Assembly: GCA_964017125.1 (NCBI GenBank)
Contig: OZ024907.1
Location: 25,172,476 to 25,236,475, forward strand
Direction: 5' to 3'
Source of the DNA: Flabesymbios commensalis
Lineage: Eukaryota > Annelida > Polychaeta > Terebellida > Flabelligeridae
DNA length: 64,000 nucleotides
Shown: one piece after another, positions 1 to 12,019 of the stretch
Layout: the number at the start of each line of letters is the position of its first letter
Numbering within the stretch: the first letter of the stretch is position 1
Position numbers and translations under genes: made by a program
Notes under the pieces: generated by a model
Database searches by the model: none
The model's input: only the letters and a program-made list of their open reading frames with translations
What the model was told of the DNA's origin: nothing

Positions 1-137
1 AGACACATACTCATCAAGAAGTTTTGTATTTAATAGGTACGGGAACGTTGAAATGACAAGGACATTTTAATTATTTCTTACTCGATATGAGGACCTATAA
101 TCATGATACCTATATATCATATCGTAAAAAACTTAGT

Positions 138-1030
138 ACAAGTCGTTATACCCACTTATTAAAACGACTTGGCAGAAGTCGATATAACGAATTAGGCCTA
201 TATCTCGTTAAAACGACTTATAAAAACGCCTTAGTATAAATCGAGATAACGACTTCTCCCCTCGTCGTCGTCCTCCTCCTCCTTTTCCTCTTCCTCCACA
301 TCCTCCTCTTCTTCCCCTGCCCTCCCCAACCCCCTCCTCCTCCACCCTCCTCTTCCTCCTCAACCTCTTACTCCTCTTCCACCCCCCTTCCTTCTTTTCC
401 TCTTCCTCTTCATTCACTTCCTCTTCCTCTCCTCTCTCTCCCTATTACTCCTCCTCCCCTCCCTCTCCCCCATATGGAGCTGTACGAAAATTAAGTGATC
501 TCCACCTTCTCTTCCTCCTTCTCCTCCTCCTCTTTCTCTTCCTCTTTTTATCCTCCTTTTTCTCTTCTTCTTTCTCCTCCTCCTCTTCCTCCTCATCCCC
601 TCCTCATCTCCTTCTCCTCCGCCTCCTCCCCTTCTCCTCCTCCTTTTCCTCTCCCTCCTCTACGTCCTCTTCCTCTTCTTATTTATTCTCTTTTTTTCTC
701 CTCCTTCTCTTCCTCTTCCCCTACTCTTTTCTTCTCTCTCCTCCTCCTCCTTCTCCATCTTCTCGTCCTCCTCACCTTTCTCTTCCTCTTTATCGGCATA
801 TATAAGGCGTTATATAGACTTCAACTAGGTCGCATTAACGAGATATAAATCCTAATATCGAAATATAAATCGTTTCTACGATATACAAGTCGTAACATCG
901 ACTTATGCTAGGACGTTTAAACGAGATTTAAGTTGTTATTTCGACTTACACCAAGTCCTTTTAATGACATAAACGTCGTTCTATCGACTTATAATAAGCC
1001 GTTTTAACGATATAGAAGCCGTTAATACTT
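138..1030. repeat. Degenerate array of AAGTCG/CGACTT dyads
   Basis: Short inverted motifs of the type AAGTCG-TTAAAA-CGACTT recur on both sides of the pyrimidine tract. On the right side AAGYCG-like starts fall near 887, 910, 930, 953, 972, 996 and 1016, alternating steps of about 20 and 23 bp. Units are diverged and no coding potential is visible. Confidence 0.6.
256..792. repeat. Polypyrimidine (TCC/TTC-rich) tract
   Basis: About 540 bp of nearly pure C and T on the plus strand, broken only around 471-505. Long Pro/Ser/Phe or Arg/Lys reading frames here are artefacts of base composition. It interrupts the dyad array and could form triplex DNA. Confidence 0.85.
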
Positions 1031-1516
1031 AAATCGAATTAAAGTAATTAGTTCCGTGTCGTTTCAACGCGTCCGTAAAGTGGCTATTATATATCATACT
1101 AACCAGAAATAAAACTTTCACAGAAAACTGTTGTGTGCATAATGTGTGTGTAAATACTCCAAACTCCTGAATTTTATCAAGACTAAGTATATTTTTTTCA
1201 AATATGTTAACATTAAAATACAAACTCATCGCACTGATACAATGGCCTCGTAATATCCTTTGTGAAATTGATCCTGAGGTCAACAGCAATAATATTCAAA
1301 CTTGTCTTCCTAGATAATAACCTGTAACCTCTATCTTTGCCCTCGATTGCCCGATTGATGTGCGAAAATAACTTTTGGATACATAATTATGATTGGGACC
1401 GCACGACCACGGCACCGAGGAAGGTAACACGGCGATTTACATAGGATAATAACAAGACTATACCATGGGAGACCGAGTTAACGTTTTTGGCATTGGAGAG
1501 CGAAATAATACCGTGC

Positions 1517-1754
1517 TTAACCCTTTAGCCGCCAAATTATTCAATTCGAATTTTCACCCACTTGAAATTGTGTCTCGCTGACGCGATTCACAACTTCAAG
1601 TGAGTGAAAATTATTCAGATTTGACAAAATGGAGGTCATTCGCTTTCAAATATTGCTGATTGATGTCACATTTTATATTCAACATGTTCAAAAGGTGGTA
1701 CTTAATGCGCTAATAAAACCCGAATATATGCGGCACCGGCGGTTAAAGGGTTAA
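1517..1754 (+). mobile_element. TTAA MITE, family A (piggyBac-like)
   Basis: Flanked by TTAA on both sides, with terminal inverted repeats CCCTTTARCCGCC / GGCGGTTAAAGGG. A foldback stem (CACTTGAAGTTGTG and its complement) with apical GC-TGAC-GC lies close to the left end. Length 238 bp, no coding capacity. TTAA target and CCC-starting termini are the hallmark of piggyBac-type transposition. Other copies lie at 15943, 41578 and 62302. Confidence 0.85.
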
Positions 1755-1949
1755 ACCAGCGTTGAATTATTATCACAGTATGTGTCAGTTTGTTATTATC
1801 AGGGGTGGGGTTGAAACGGAATAAGAGAAGCTGAGACAAAATAATTTCACGCATCACGACTAGTTCACAAGTTCAAGTTGGAAACGAATATTGGACTATC
1901 TGACTGACCTTGTATCATTAAACGACATAGATACTCGCGTGACGGTGTC

Positions 1950-2064
1950 AGGGTCCGTAAGTTATCAGGTCGGTTAAGATATATCGTAGGTTTCTGATTG
2001 GTCGGGATAGCCATCTCGGTCAATCATAAACCTGCGACATATCGTACGAAAATACGGCTCCGGA
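1950..2064. repeat. Foldback element, family F (older copy)
   Basis: Inverted arms ATATATCGTAGGTTTCTGATTGG and complement enclose GGCCATCTCG. It is the diverged relative of the nearly perfect hairpin at 44309-44445. Confidence 0.7.
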
Positions 2065-2604
2065 TATTTATTAACCAGCAGACTCGAGACATTGACGCTA
2101 TGTACTTTGGACAAATGTATGTGTCCCATTTCAACACAATGCCATGCGGGTGCCACTTTTCTTCATCAGTAGGGGCCTATGTGCCACTTTTTTGCCGCTG
2201 TTCCGCACAGGTAGATCATGAAATAGCATATGTACAGACACTTATTATGTTATCAGACTATTATCCTGTTATCAGGTTTTAAATATGATTAAATAAAAGT
2301 GAAATACAATTTAAATACAAATTTCGTGACCGTCTTACTCAAATGACGAGTATAATAATTAATTCCTTAACCTATCCTATTGTTCCGCAGTATTTTTCAC
2401 TAGCAGGGATCGCTGACGCAATTTGACACAATCCAACTGCAGCCAACAGACTATGCCACTAGACTTTTATACATGCCTACATATGTCATATATTATATAT
2501 ATTATTGCCGGAGCAGCCGAGCCGTAAAATAATTAGAAGTTTGAAAATAGAATAATGCCTAAAATATGTATAGTAGGATTCACATTCGCTGATTTTTTAG
2601 TCAA
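2065..2604. other. No recognisable feature
   Basis: AT-rich DNA with no coding, RNA or repeat signal that I can support. Confidence 0.5.
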
Positions 2605-2865
2605 TTATCAGTTAAAGCGACACAATCAGGCTAAAATCATCAAAAAATTGGAAATTTAATTTTGGCATAATACCATGCCTATATGATGTAGACATGTCCA
2701 TAGACTAGAAGTGCAATTAAAAAAAAATCGTGCTGCGCATTTAATAGTTCAGCGAGATATAGAGACGAAATTCTCGATATTTTATTTCGGACATGGTTTT
2801 TCAAAATAAGAAATACGGGAATTTCGTTTTATCAACCTATACAATAGTTTATATTATATGAAATT
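2605..2865. repeat. Diverged copy of foldback family J
   Basis: Shares the stretches GGCTAAAATCAT, CATATGATGTA-like, GACTAGAAGTGCA and ATATAGAGACGAAATTC with the large foldback at 48075-48437. The left arm is clear; the right arm is short and decayed. Confidence 0.6.
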
Positions 2866-2927
2866 TAATAATCAGACAATAGAGCCTTCAGTGTTGTACA
2901 GATACAGAATCAGTTGCAGCAAATCCC

Positions 2928-3100
2928 AGCAAACAAAAGACGTTGCAATGTACATTTTGACCATCGTTTGTGACAATGGTCCAGTATTAAAATAGCATTG
3001 GAAAATGTATTTTGCTTGCTGGGTTCCCAGTGAACACGATATGTTGGCCCAATGTTGCTATGATGTTGCAACACCGTCTTCAACACTGCACCGGAATCAA
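2928..3100. repeat. Two adjoining foldback family G copies
   Basis: The first copy starts CCCAGCAAACAAAAGACG and ends with TTGCTTGCTGGG near 3027. It is followed directly by a second, partial copy (CCCAGTGAACACGATATG, then TTGGCCCAATGTTGC). Family G is the commonest repeat of the window. Confidence 0.65.
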
Positions 3101-3179
3101 AACAACATATATTGTATTGATAATTTGTTGGGCGTAATATTATGTAGAAGTATAGATATTTTGTGTCTGCGTAATGATT

Positions 3180-4170
3180 AAACAATAAGGGATGGTTAAT
3201 TAAATCTGCCACTCCCCAAAGTGGCAGATAGGCTAATTTCATGGTGTGAAGCATAGGCATGCTGTATGTGTCTGGGCGCACCGCGGATTCGTGACTTGTG
3301 GATGAAAACAACACACCAAGAAGGTGGTACTCTGCCAGCAAAGGGAGGGCGGCCAAACGATGCCACTATCACGGCCCAGCGTCTAACATCATGTGCCTAC
3401 TTTTAAACAGCGGTGGGCCAGCGTACCGTGTTTGATGGCTTATAAGTTATAGCCTACACGCACAAAAAATTGATATGCAGGTGAACAATTAGTCTGGCAT
3501 TGGATCAACATTTCGCGACCCAGTGAGCAAGCATCACCCCAGCACTGAGCTTATGTGGGGTGGAGTCAGCAGAATATCTACTGTTAAACATACACCCCTA
3601 ATATTATATGAGGCTGTCATGGTTCCATTGAAATGTCCATCCACATCCAGGCTCTGAATCAGGTTTAAGCCCCCCCCCCCCCCCCGTAAATAGCGCATCA
3701 GTAATTATATATATATCACAGCAAACACCGTAGATTTACCCAATAGTGGTTTAATATTGTGTTTAGAGTATGGACAGGCTGTATAGTGTGGGTTCACTCT
3801 CTGCAGTAGTGTACACAACCGTACTTTAGGATGAACATTTACAACGAGCATTGAGTGAATTAAAAATTCAAATGCCCAACTCACGATTCATTGAGGGATT
3901 CGTGTGAGTGGGTCTGATATCAGCTGTGTAATGGAAATAAGAACACACTGTGAGGGCTGGAGGCATTACAACAGAGAATGTCAACACGAAAGAGTATCAC
4001 CGTATTAGGTGTAACTCGTGTTAGAGTTACATCGTCAAGGGGGGGGGGGGGGGTGGGGGACGAAAAACGTAAAATACAAAATCACTTTGCCGGAGTGCTT
4101 GAAAAAAACATATGCTGATATTGCTGCTCTAACACGGAGATAGTAGTATTTCTCTAATCATTGTCTTTTT
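3180..4170. other. Non-coding tract with poly-C run, poly-G run and a small hairpin
   Basis: Holds a short hairpin at about 3211-3232 (TCTGCCACT / AGTGGCAGA), a C run of about 16 at 3670, a partial family G piece at 3495-3545 and a G run at about 4039. I see no gene. Confidence 0.5.
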
Positions 4171-4171
4171 A

Positions 4172-4256
4172 GCTAACACTGATCCAATGTTGGTTTACTG
4201 TTGAGTCAGCGTCGCTGGCCACGGTAAACAAACATTGGATCAAAGCCTGTGTTAGC
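4172..4256. repeat. Foldback family G copy
   Basis: Arms GCTAACAC-TGATCCAATGTTG and complement around a centre reading GTCAGCGTCGCTGGCCACGG. The outer end differs from the usual CCCAGCAAACAC but pairs with its own partner arm. Confidence 0.7.
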
Positions 4257-4675
4257 CGAGTTCATTAGTGTACTTCGTGTACATGGTTCTTTTAATTACT
4301 GAAATAAAGACTTTCATCTCTGATCTTCAAATAATCACGGTTGACTTTAATATCCACTGTATTAGCGGTTAATATTTGGTTTCAAATACACACCTTACAA
4401 AACGATTTCTATACTTTTGTTAGATAAGAAACTGCGTTCTATATAGGGTGGTTAAAGGGAGTAAATTAATATATTTGTTTTATATGATAATTATCCGAAT
4501 TATGTATTTCAAGCAGTCATGTTGTAAAGTCGTAAATTTACCATTATATTGTATAAAATTTTCGACTGTGCTCAAGCCTAAAAATGAACGACCTTGGTTT
4601 ACCACTATAATGTTGGGTTAGAATGCCGATTTGAACTGATCTCAACTAGGTGACAACATCGTGAAAAACCTGACC

Positions 4676-4793
4676 ACCCAGCAAATCCTGCAAACAGAGA
4701 CGTGAAACCAATGTAGGGTTACAGGTTACCACCATCTTCGACGCTTGCCCAACTTGAACTTTACATTGGTTTATAACATCTCGTGTTATCTGG
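4676..4793. repeat. Foldback family G copy (decayed)
   Basis: Begins CCCAGCAAATCCTGCAAACA and ends CATCTCGTGTTATCTGGG. The central block ACCATCTTCGACGCTTGCCC matches the family core. Confidence 0.65.
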
Positions 4794-5087
4794 GAATTAT
4801 ATTATCTCAGATATAACTAGAGGAGAATTGTGACTTTTCAAGTAACAATAATGTTCGGACTACGTTTTATGCGTTTTGTGTCGGCCATTTTCAATTTTGT
4901 TGGCTTATTTTTATTATGACAGATTGCTTGGAATTTTGTTCATGGTTTTTTTGGCAGCCATTTTGAATTGGAATTTTAGCTTTCAGACTTAAAAATTCGG
5001 ACTTAATACTTTAAATTTCAGAAATGAGAAGTTCCCACTGAACTTTTGTATGTATTTGTTTGTGAAATGGAAACACATTCAGAGGGC

Positions 5088-5190
5088 CCAGTAAACACAT
5101 TGATTTGACTCTCTGTTGGTTTAATGTTGTATCACTGTCTGAAACGCAGGCCCAATATTAAAACAACATTGGGTCGACGTTTTTTGTTTG
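5088..5190. repeat. Foldback family G copy
   Basis: Starts GCCCAGTAAACACATTG. Centre ATCACTGTCTGAAACGCAGG, right arm AACAACATTGGGTCGACG. Ends are partly lost. Confidence 0.6.
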
Positions 5191-6540
5191 ATAGAATTAC
5201 AACTGTTATTTTAATTGTCAAATCTAGCACGGAAAAGGTTATTACTGTTCACAGTAAACACTCAAGGCTAGTTCAATGTTGGGCATTCGTCTTCAAGACT
5301 GGCCATGATTTAGGCAAATGTAATTTAAATATCAAATCTAGCATTTATAGGGAAATAGAGAGACCCAGCCAGGACAACCTGCCCGCATTTCAGGCTTATT
5401 CTATTCACGCAATGAATGGATATCAGCTGACATGTAATGCTCTCACACGTCATTCAAATGACATGACAATTAAGCCCCCCCCCCTCGCCTTTGAATGTAA
5501 TCAGTGCAGAATCTATAACAAATAAACATATCATACAAACGTGTGATTATGTTACAAAAAAGAAAACAGATTTAAAAAAAATGAAAACTCGAGGATTGAT
5601 CAGCCTCGGAAAAAGGAGGAAAAACTAAAATGACAATCCCTCAATCAACCCAGATACCATTCTTTGGAGTTACCTCTCTTTGGAAGCATTGAAATCCGGA
5701 TTTAATCCAGTTAAACTCTCCAGATCTCTTTAAAAAGTCGTAGCATAAAACCTCAATACCTAAGGATCATTGTTCCAAGGTTTGAAGTCAATGGATAAAA
5801 ACTCAGAGAGAAATAGCACTCCGAAATTTGGACACAGAAAAATAAAAATAAGCCACACACTCAACATGTCTGGGCATAGCCCAAACATAAATATATACAT
5901 GTAGTCTTTAGACAGTGCGTAGAAAGTATGAGTGTCTGTCAACTACTGCAGCAGCGTGGACGCCTGGATATGAATTTTCTTTCAAGGAGTTTAAAAAAAT
6001 GGATAATTACTCGAGGAAATATAGTCTAGATTTATCATCCATTCTACTTATAGGTAAACAGTTTCAAGAAACATTTTTAATTAAAACAGATGAATGCTGA
6101 CAAGAAAAAACATTATTCACACAGTGTGGTATTAAAAAATCAATTCCTTTAGGTTATTGACCCTTAAAGAAAAAGTCACTAATTATAATCCAGCATAAAT
6201 CAACTAAATGTTATAAAATCAACATCTTAGCATAACTTTAATTGACCTTGTGTAGTTGTCAGGCAGAATATTGAAATTTTGGAGCTTAACCTTGTATTGT
6301 CGAAAAACAATCGTTTTTTTTAAATTTTGTGTAGACACTATCCATCTGTTTAAATTTGGCTGGCGTTCCATGCCCAAACCTTGTGGGTTTTTTTCAAATT
6401 CAACCGATAACTAAATTTTTCATTACATATTGGAGGCAGAGACGCCATCTTTGTAGCGCCAGTCAACGATGTAGCGCCAGTGAACGGGTGCCTGCTCTCT
6501 TGGCCCACACCAACTGACGATACTTGGTCATATAATACCT
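5191..6540. other. No recognisable gene
   Basis: AT-rich DNA. A reading frame of about 130 codons crosses the previous foldback and has no family resemblance. Around 6430-6490 the phrase TAGCGCCAGT repeats twice. Confidence 0.45.
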
Positions 6541-6559
6541 TTAAAACTGGCGCCTATTG

Positions 6560-7160
6560 TATTCCAGCATCCAGTTAATATGTAAACTAGATCTTATATT
6601 TGCATAGCAAATATGAAAGTCTCCCCCTTCCACAATTAAAAGTTTATTGCCAATGCAGTAACGATGGGGCTAATATAACAGTATAACAGAAGTGCCATGG
6701 CCGCCATCTTGGATATGTAAATTAGCACATTTTCAAGCTCAAACAGGACAATCCACCAAAGAGGGTTCAGAAAAAAAATTGTGAAAATCAGATGAATATT
6801 GACGACTGGAGAGCGTTTACTTCAGCGTAAATATGTAAATTAGTCTATGGTGGCCATCTTGAATATGAAATTAGCTGATTTTCAAACTTAAAGCAGGATA
6901 ATCCATCAGAGAGTGTTCATAGAAAAAAATTGCGAAGAGCGGATGAATAGTGACGCCTGGAGAGCGTTCACGACAAACTTGCTTATGCAAATTAGCCCAT
7001 GGCGGCCATCTTAGATATGCAAATTCGCTGATTTTCGAACTTAAGCAGGATAATCCATCAGACGGTGTTCAGGAAAAAATCGCGAAGATCGGATGATTAT
7101 TGACGACTGGAGTGTTCACGTCAATCTCAAATATGCCAATTAGCCCATGGCGGCCATCTT
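6560..7160. repeat. 150-bp tandem satellite, about 3-4 units
   Basis: The block GGCGGCCATCTT recurs with its ends at 6710, 6860, 7012 and 7160, giving a period near 150 bp. Units share AATCCATCAGA, GCGAAGA-CGGATGA and GACGACTGGAGAGCGTT. It resembles in style, but not in sequence, the 145-bp units at 44.5 and 52.5 kb. Confidence 0.8.
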
Positions 7161-7512
7161 GAAGAAGAAGAAGAAGAAGAAGAAGAAGAAGAAGAAGAAG
7201 AAGAAGAAGAAGAAGAAGAAGAAGAAGAAGAAGAAGAAGAAGAAGAAGAAGAAGAAGAAGAAGAAGAAGAAGAAGAAGAAGAAGAAGAAGAAGAAGAAGA
7301 AGAAGAAGAAGAAGAAGAAGAAGAAGAAGAAGAAGAAGAAGAAGAAGAAGAAGAAGAAGAAGAAGAAGAAGAAGAAGAAGAAGAAGAAGAAGAAGAAGAA
7401 GAAGAAGAAGAAGAAGAAGAAGAAGAACAAGAAGAAGAAGAAGAAGAAGAAGAAGAAGAAGAAAAAGAAGAAGAAAAAGAAAAAGAAGAAGAAGAAGAAG
7501 AAGAAGAAGAAA
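7160..7512. repeat. (AAG)n microsatellite
   Basis: About 350 bp of almost pure AAG, slightly degenerate from 7425 on and ending in AAC repeats to 7533. Poly-Lys, poly-Ser, poly-Leu and poly-Phe frames here are artefacts. Confidence 0.97.
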
Positions 7513-7711
7513 GAAGAAGAACAACAACAACAATAGACAGCACTAAAACAATAAGTCTTAAAAATGGTACGCCTACTGGTTGCTTGGAATCCACAACACT
7601 TGATGTAGAATTTCGTTCCAGCTGAGACTATCTATATAACTATATACAGATATATCTTGAAGAACATAATTCAATCGTGGCATTGTATATCCTTACTTAT
7701 ACTAAGTAGGC

Positions 7712-8662
7712 CTAATGCCAAGACAGTCTTTGTAACAATACCCTTGCCTGTTGATTTAATGTTAAATTTCGTTCGATTATTTTTGGTGCCTCCATAAATA
7801 TGGTTGATGAACAATCCAGCTTATTGTAGAAATGCAGCACGAGCACAAATATATCAGTATCATCGGCACTGACCGTGATCTGTAATACTGTTTCACCTGC
7901 CTGAGACACGCTGATGGCTTGCTGGACCACTATGATCATGTTGATATGTCTGACTCCCCATGTGTTGTTTGCAGATCCGATCGCCTAATCTTCACACTCA
8001 GACCATTCACTGTTACCATATGAATAAGAACTGCATGGGTAGGCACCAGTGAAAACTAGGGTGTGGAGGATGGTATCACGGACAGTTTCTAAATGTGTCA
8101 AATTTGCGACTATCATTCTGTATAATTTGTCTTTTTTTTTTTACACTGAAAGACATATTTCCTGCGCTGGGGGTGGCAAGTTTATATGCAGTTTGTGAAC
8201 GCTGCTGCATGGGTCAATCCGGAGCATGCGAGTGTGTGCTTTACTGCTCATGGGGTAGTACCTCGAACACCAGATACACATCATTTTCACATAGAAGGTT
8301 TGAAATTTGGTGGCTTATGATTGTGAGGAGATCAGATACATTTCCCTTTTTTGGTCAACCCAAGGTCCAGATCATAGCAGCAGCGTCTATCACCATGCCT
8401 TTTGCCTGTGTGAGTGTACCAGTGCGGCTGATTACCTAAAACTCGGTAAGCGGTAAGCAGTTAGCTCGTGTGTCAGTATTTCTTGTAAATTCAAATTTCT
8501 GTTGCTGACAAGCAAACCGAGTGCACGAGCATAGATGAGATCATGTGAATTTATTTTGTGGTTATCCATTGAAATCTGCTTGCGTTTATGGTCAATATTG
8601 ATAAGTTTTATACTAATTTTATCATAGAAGCCATCGGACCACTTTCCTCTGAATTCCTCCAT
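7712..8662 (-). pseudogene. Broken relic of a multicopy invertebrate gene family with an ADDTD motif
   Basis: Minus-strand fragments resemble a large uncharacterised protein family, repeated many times in invertebrate genomes and probably carried by transposons. The 8662-8432 piece reads KQISMDNHKINSHDLIYARALGL and then EILTHELTAYRLPSF, matching the N-terminal part. A middle piece (about 8405-8190) reads GMVIDAAAMIWTLG and ENDVYLVFEVLP. The 7939-7712 piece reads ADDTDIFVLVLHFYNKL, the C-terminal block. The order is right for one decayed gene. It is clearly broken and no longer codes for a whole protein. The family's role is not known to me; the assignment is from memory of conserved blocks and was not searched. 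Confidence 0.5.
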
Positions 8663-9660
8663 TTGTTTAGCTTTAATATCTTATGCTTCATCGACGTTAT
8701 ATTCAGGAGGCGCACGTTGTCCAGTGACGATATTTAGCAGCAGACCCTGTTCATGATCAGATGGATTCAATTAGAAGAAACATGTTTCCCTCGGTGCATT
8801 CGATCACCGGCATCATGTGCAATTCTAACCGGTGATTCTTCCTTGTGCATCGTTTTCAATCCTCTAATCCTCCCATCAGCTTGAGCTGACTCACGAGCTC
8901 ACTACAGGCGCCCATGCTTAGGGATCAAATTTTCATTTGATTCTCATATGTTGACAATCCCAGTCATAAGGTGAAAGAACAATTGGCTTTTTCTAAATGC
9001 TTTATGCAGATCATCATGAGGGAGACGTGAATAATTTGGTCGGCCAGCAGAAAACATGAGAGGTATAATAATTTCAGCAAATGACAGGTGAAGAGCTAAA
9101 TAATCCTCAACTATTCTTCAACGATTAACCTCAATGCCCTCACCTTTTGTGGTAATTTCTTCTCATTTAGCATTGAGTCAAGGGAATTTATGGAGCTGAT
9201 TTATTATTCTAGAAAGTGCATTCCTCCAAGGACAGAACCTACATCTTTAAAACGATTTGGATCGTTAAATATTATGCTCACATCTATTTGGTAAAGCTGC
9301 ATATCAGCTGTAAATGAGAGTGTTACCAGCATTGTGGGATATGGTCAACGGTTTAGACATAGCCGCCAGTATAGTGCTTGGGTCACTTGGTGTGTGGTTT
9401 ATGAAAAAAGAACTTCTTACCTCTCAGTACCGAGGATTCTGATGTTATAGGTATCGTCTAAGTACCTCATGGCCGGGGTAGTACATCTTTTATAAAGGGT
9501 GACGGTGAATACATGAGCACGCCGCGTATAAACTATACACCCTGATGAAAAATTGCGCATGATCATGAGCATCAAATTTACAAAAAAAGTAAATCTTATC
9601 TTTAAGTTTGCAATTATCCTAATCCTCATGGAATTTTACCTGGACTGAAAAATACTGGGT
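8663..9660. other. No recognisable feature
   Basis: Unique-looking DNA. It may include the distal part of the relic at 7712-8662 or of the LINE relic that follows, but no motif supports this. Confidence 0.4.
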
Positions 9661-10275
9661 ACGTTTAGACCAATCTCAAACGTGGCATTGCAAAGCTGAA
9701 ACTGCATTGTTGTTTTGCGCGATATGAACCGGGGGTATGAATAAGCAGAAATGTACACTTATGGTGTTCTTATATCTATCTGTCCTTTGACATACATCAC
9801 GCTGTACTGATCTCTGGATTGCAGTGGAGACTCCATGGTTAACGTGGTATCTGGCAGATAGGAAGCAGGCTGTTGTGATAGAGAAAGTATCATCTACAAA
9901 CAACCTAAAGTTTGGTGTCCCACTGGAGTCCGTATCGGGACCCATACACTTCTCAATTTACACGTAGCCACTGATTAACATCAGTAGGAATACACAATTT
10001 GAACTTTCATCTTTATGCTGACGGCCCTCTTGACATTCAGTTCCTGTGAATTCAAACAAACTGGCGAAACTATGGATGAATGCATTTCTGAAAACTTAAT
10101 GACAACAAAACGGAATGTTTGTTGTTGGGATCAGCCCAGCAATTGATTGATGCTTATATTCACATATATCGGCGAGTGCCGGGACTATAGGTGCAGTGTT
10201 TGACTATAAACTCAACATTCCTGGACACATTATAAGACTATTTCCACCTGTTCAACACCGGTAGAGTCCTTAAAT
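9661..10275 (+). pseudogene. CR1/L2-like LINE relic, reverse transcriptase fragments
   Basis: Plus-strand pieces give, in the proper order, FRPISNVAL (the Y/F-RPISNL block before RT motif 1), WLTWYLADRKQAVVIEKV, FGVPLESVSGPIHFSIYT (the GVPQGSVLGPILF block), and a worn YADD region near 10018. Several frameshifts, stops and an internal deletion separate them, so the copy is dead. The block order is typical of CR1, L2 and jockey-like elements. No intact ends are visible. Confidence 0.8.
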
Positions 10276-10427
10276 TCATTGACCACAGAACGGCCTAAAT
10301 AGCGGTGCATGAATTGGTAGCAACACAACTGGACATTAGTCGTCCGTAGACTATAGAATCCAGTTTAAACTCATATCTCCAAACTGCACTGCACAATGAG
10401 GAATCAGCATACATTACTAACATGACA

Positions 10428-10601
10428 TGAGTCACACAGGGCATTGTGGTAATATATTGACGTTTCATAAGCCACAAAGAACATTGTGGTAACATGTTGA
10501 ATTTCCATGACCCACACAGGGCATTGTGGTAACATGTTGACGTACCATTAGCCACACAGGGCATTGTGGTAACATGTTGACGTACCATTAGTCACACAGT
10601 G
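10428..10601. repeat. 40-bp minisatellite, about 4.4 copies
   Basis: GCATTGTGGTAACATGTTGA recurs with starts at 10441, 10480, 10521 and 10561, with GCCACACAGG preceding each. The period is 40 bp and the last two units are identical. Confidence 0.9.
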
Positions 10602-10638
10602 CGTGCCTTCGAGTAGCTAATTCTGAAATGGTGCTGTA

Positions 10639-10973
<335 letters not shown>

Positions 10974-11329
10974 AAACTTCGCTTAGTAGGTCCAGTGACA
11001 AAAAATCCATAACGGAGAGTGATTAAATTTTAATTATAATGGAACTCTATTCCTACTTCGCCATTAATATGCTAAGGTCATGTATAGATATTTTACTTGG
11101 CCAGATAACTCAAATAATAAATACATTGAATACATTTCATTGAAATCGAGAACAGTTACATCAGAGTTGCCTGTAAGAAATTATTTTTTTAATTTTTAGA
11201 AAATGTCGTCCCATCTCAAAGAAATAGCGATCTGAAATCAAAATGGTCTGGAAAATCAGTTTCGATCTTTCTACATGTAAATGTTTCACTCAACTGAAAC
11301 GTATCTTCTAAAGTACACAGCGATATATA

Positions 11330-12010
11330 TATGTGAACATGAATGCCCCCTGCTCGAGCTTGCTAGACTGTCTGCTGTGTTCGATACAATAGATCACGAT
11401 GGTTTAACCGAAAGTTTAGAAGCGTGGTATGGCATAAATGGCATAGCTGTAAAATGGGTTAATTTTCACATAGCGGGAAGAAAACAGACAATTAATATAT
11501 CAGATACCAGGAGCGAGTTTGTGTCTACTCCAGTCGATGTTTTGCCAGGGCTTTTCCTCTGACTAATCCTTTTTATGATGGCCTAATGCACCAACTCTGC
11601 GCTGATGACATTCAGATCTATCTTTCTCTATCATTATGAACATCACCTGATATCCCCGCTCAGCTAACTCGCCAAGATTGCCTTCGTGATCATGATGTTC
11701 AAAGCTTAAAATAAATCCATCAAAAACTGAGATTATTCTTATTGGAATTAGAAATGCTTTCCCTGTTTCCCGGTGATTTTCGATGAAAATTATAATTTCC
11801 AAGATCAGATGTGTCAAATTTGTAAAACACCATTCTATCACATCAGATCTTTCAAACAATCAGTAGCCATATCTCACTTCAACCTCAAAATATGTTGCAA
11901 ATCTTTTGTTTGCAGTAGACTCAATTATTGCAACTCTCTCCTGCATGGAATGGCAGAAAAGGAAGTCGACCACCGCAGTGAGTGTAAAATTGTTTGGCTA
12001 GTAGCATAGT
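11330..12010 (+). pseudogene. Second CR1/L2-like LINE relic
   Basis: Reads RLSAVFDTIDHDGLTESLE and then WVNFHIAGRKQTINISDTRS, the RT region around the LSAAFDTIDH block. After a break comes a CADDIQIYLSLS-like catalytic region near 11600. Further along, TPFYHIRSFKQSVAISHFN and VCSRLNYCNSLLHGM match the C-terminal block (SRLDYCNSLLYGL) of CR1/L2 elements. Stops and frameshifts divide the pieces. It differs in sequence from the relic at 9661 and so is a separate insertion. Confidence 0.85.
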
Positions 12011-12019
12011 ATAAAAGGC

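Noticed and set aside
208-848. Three overlapping frames rich in Arg/Lys or Ser/Pro/Phe
   Set aside because: Base composition of the polypyrimidine tract explains them.
7069-7594. Long poly-Leu, poly-Ser, poly-Phe and poly-Lys reading frames
   Set aside because: They are translations of the AAG microsatellite in different frames.
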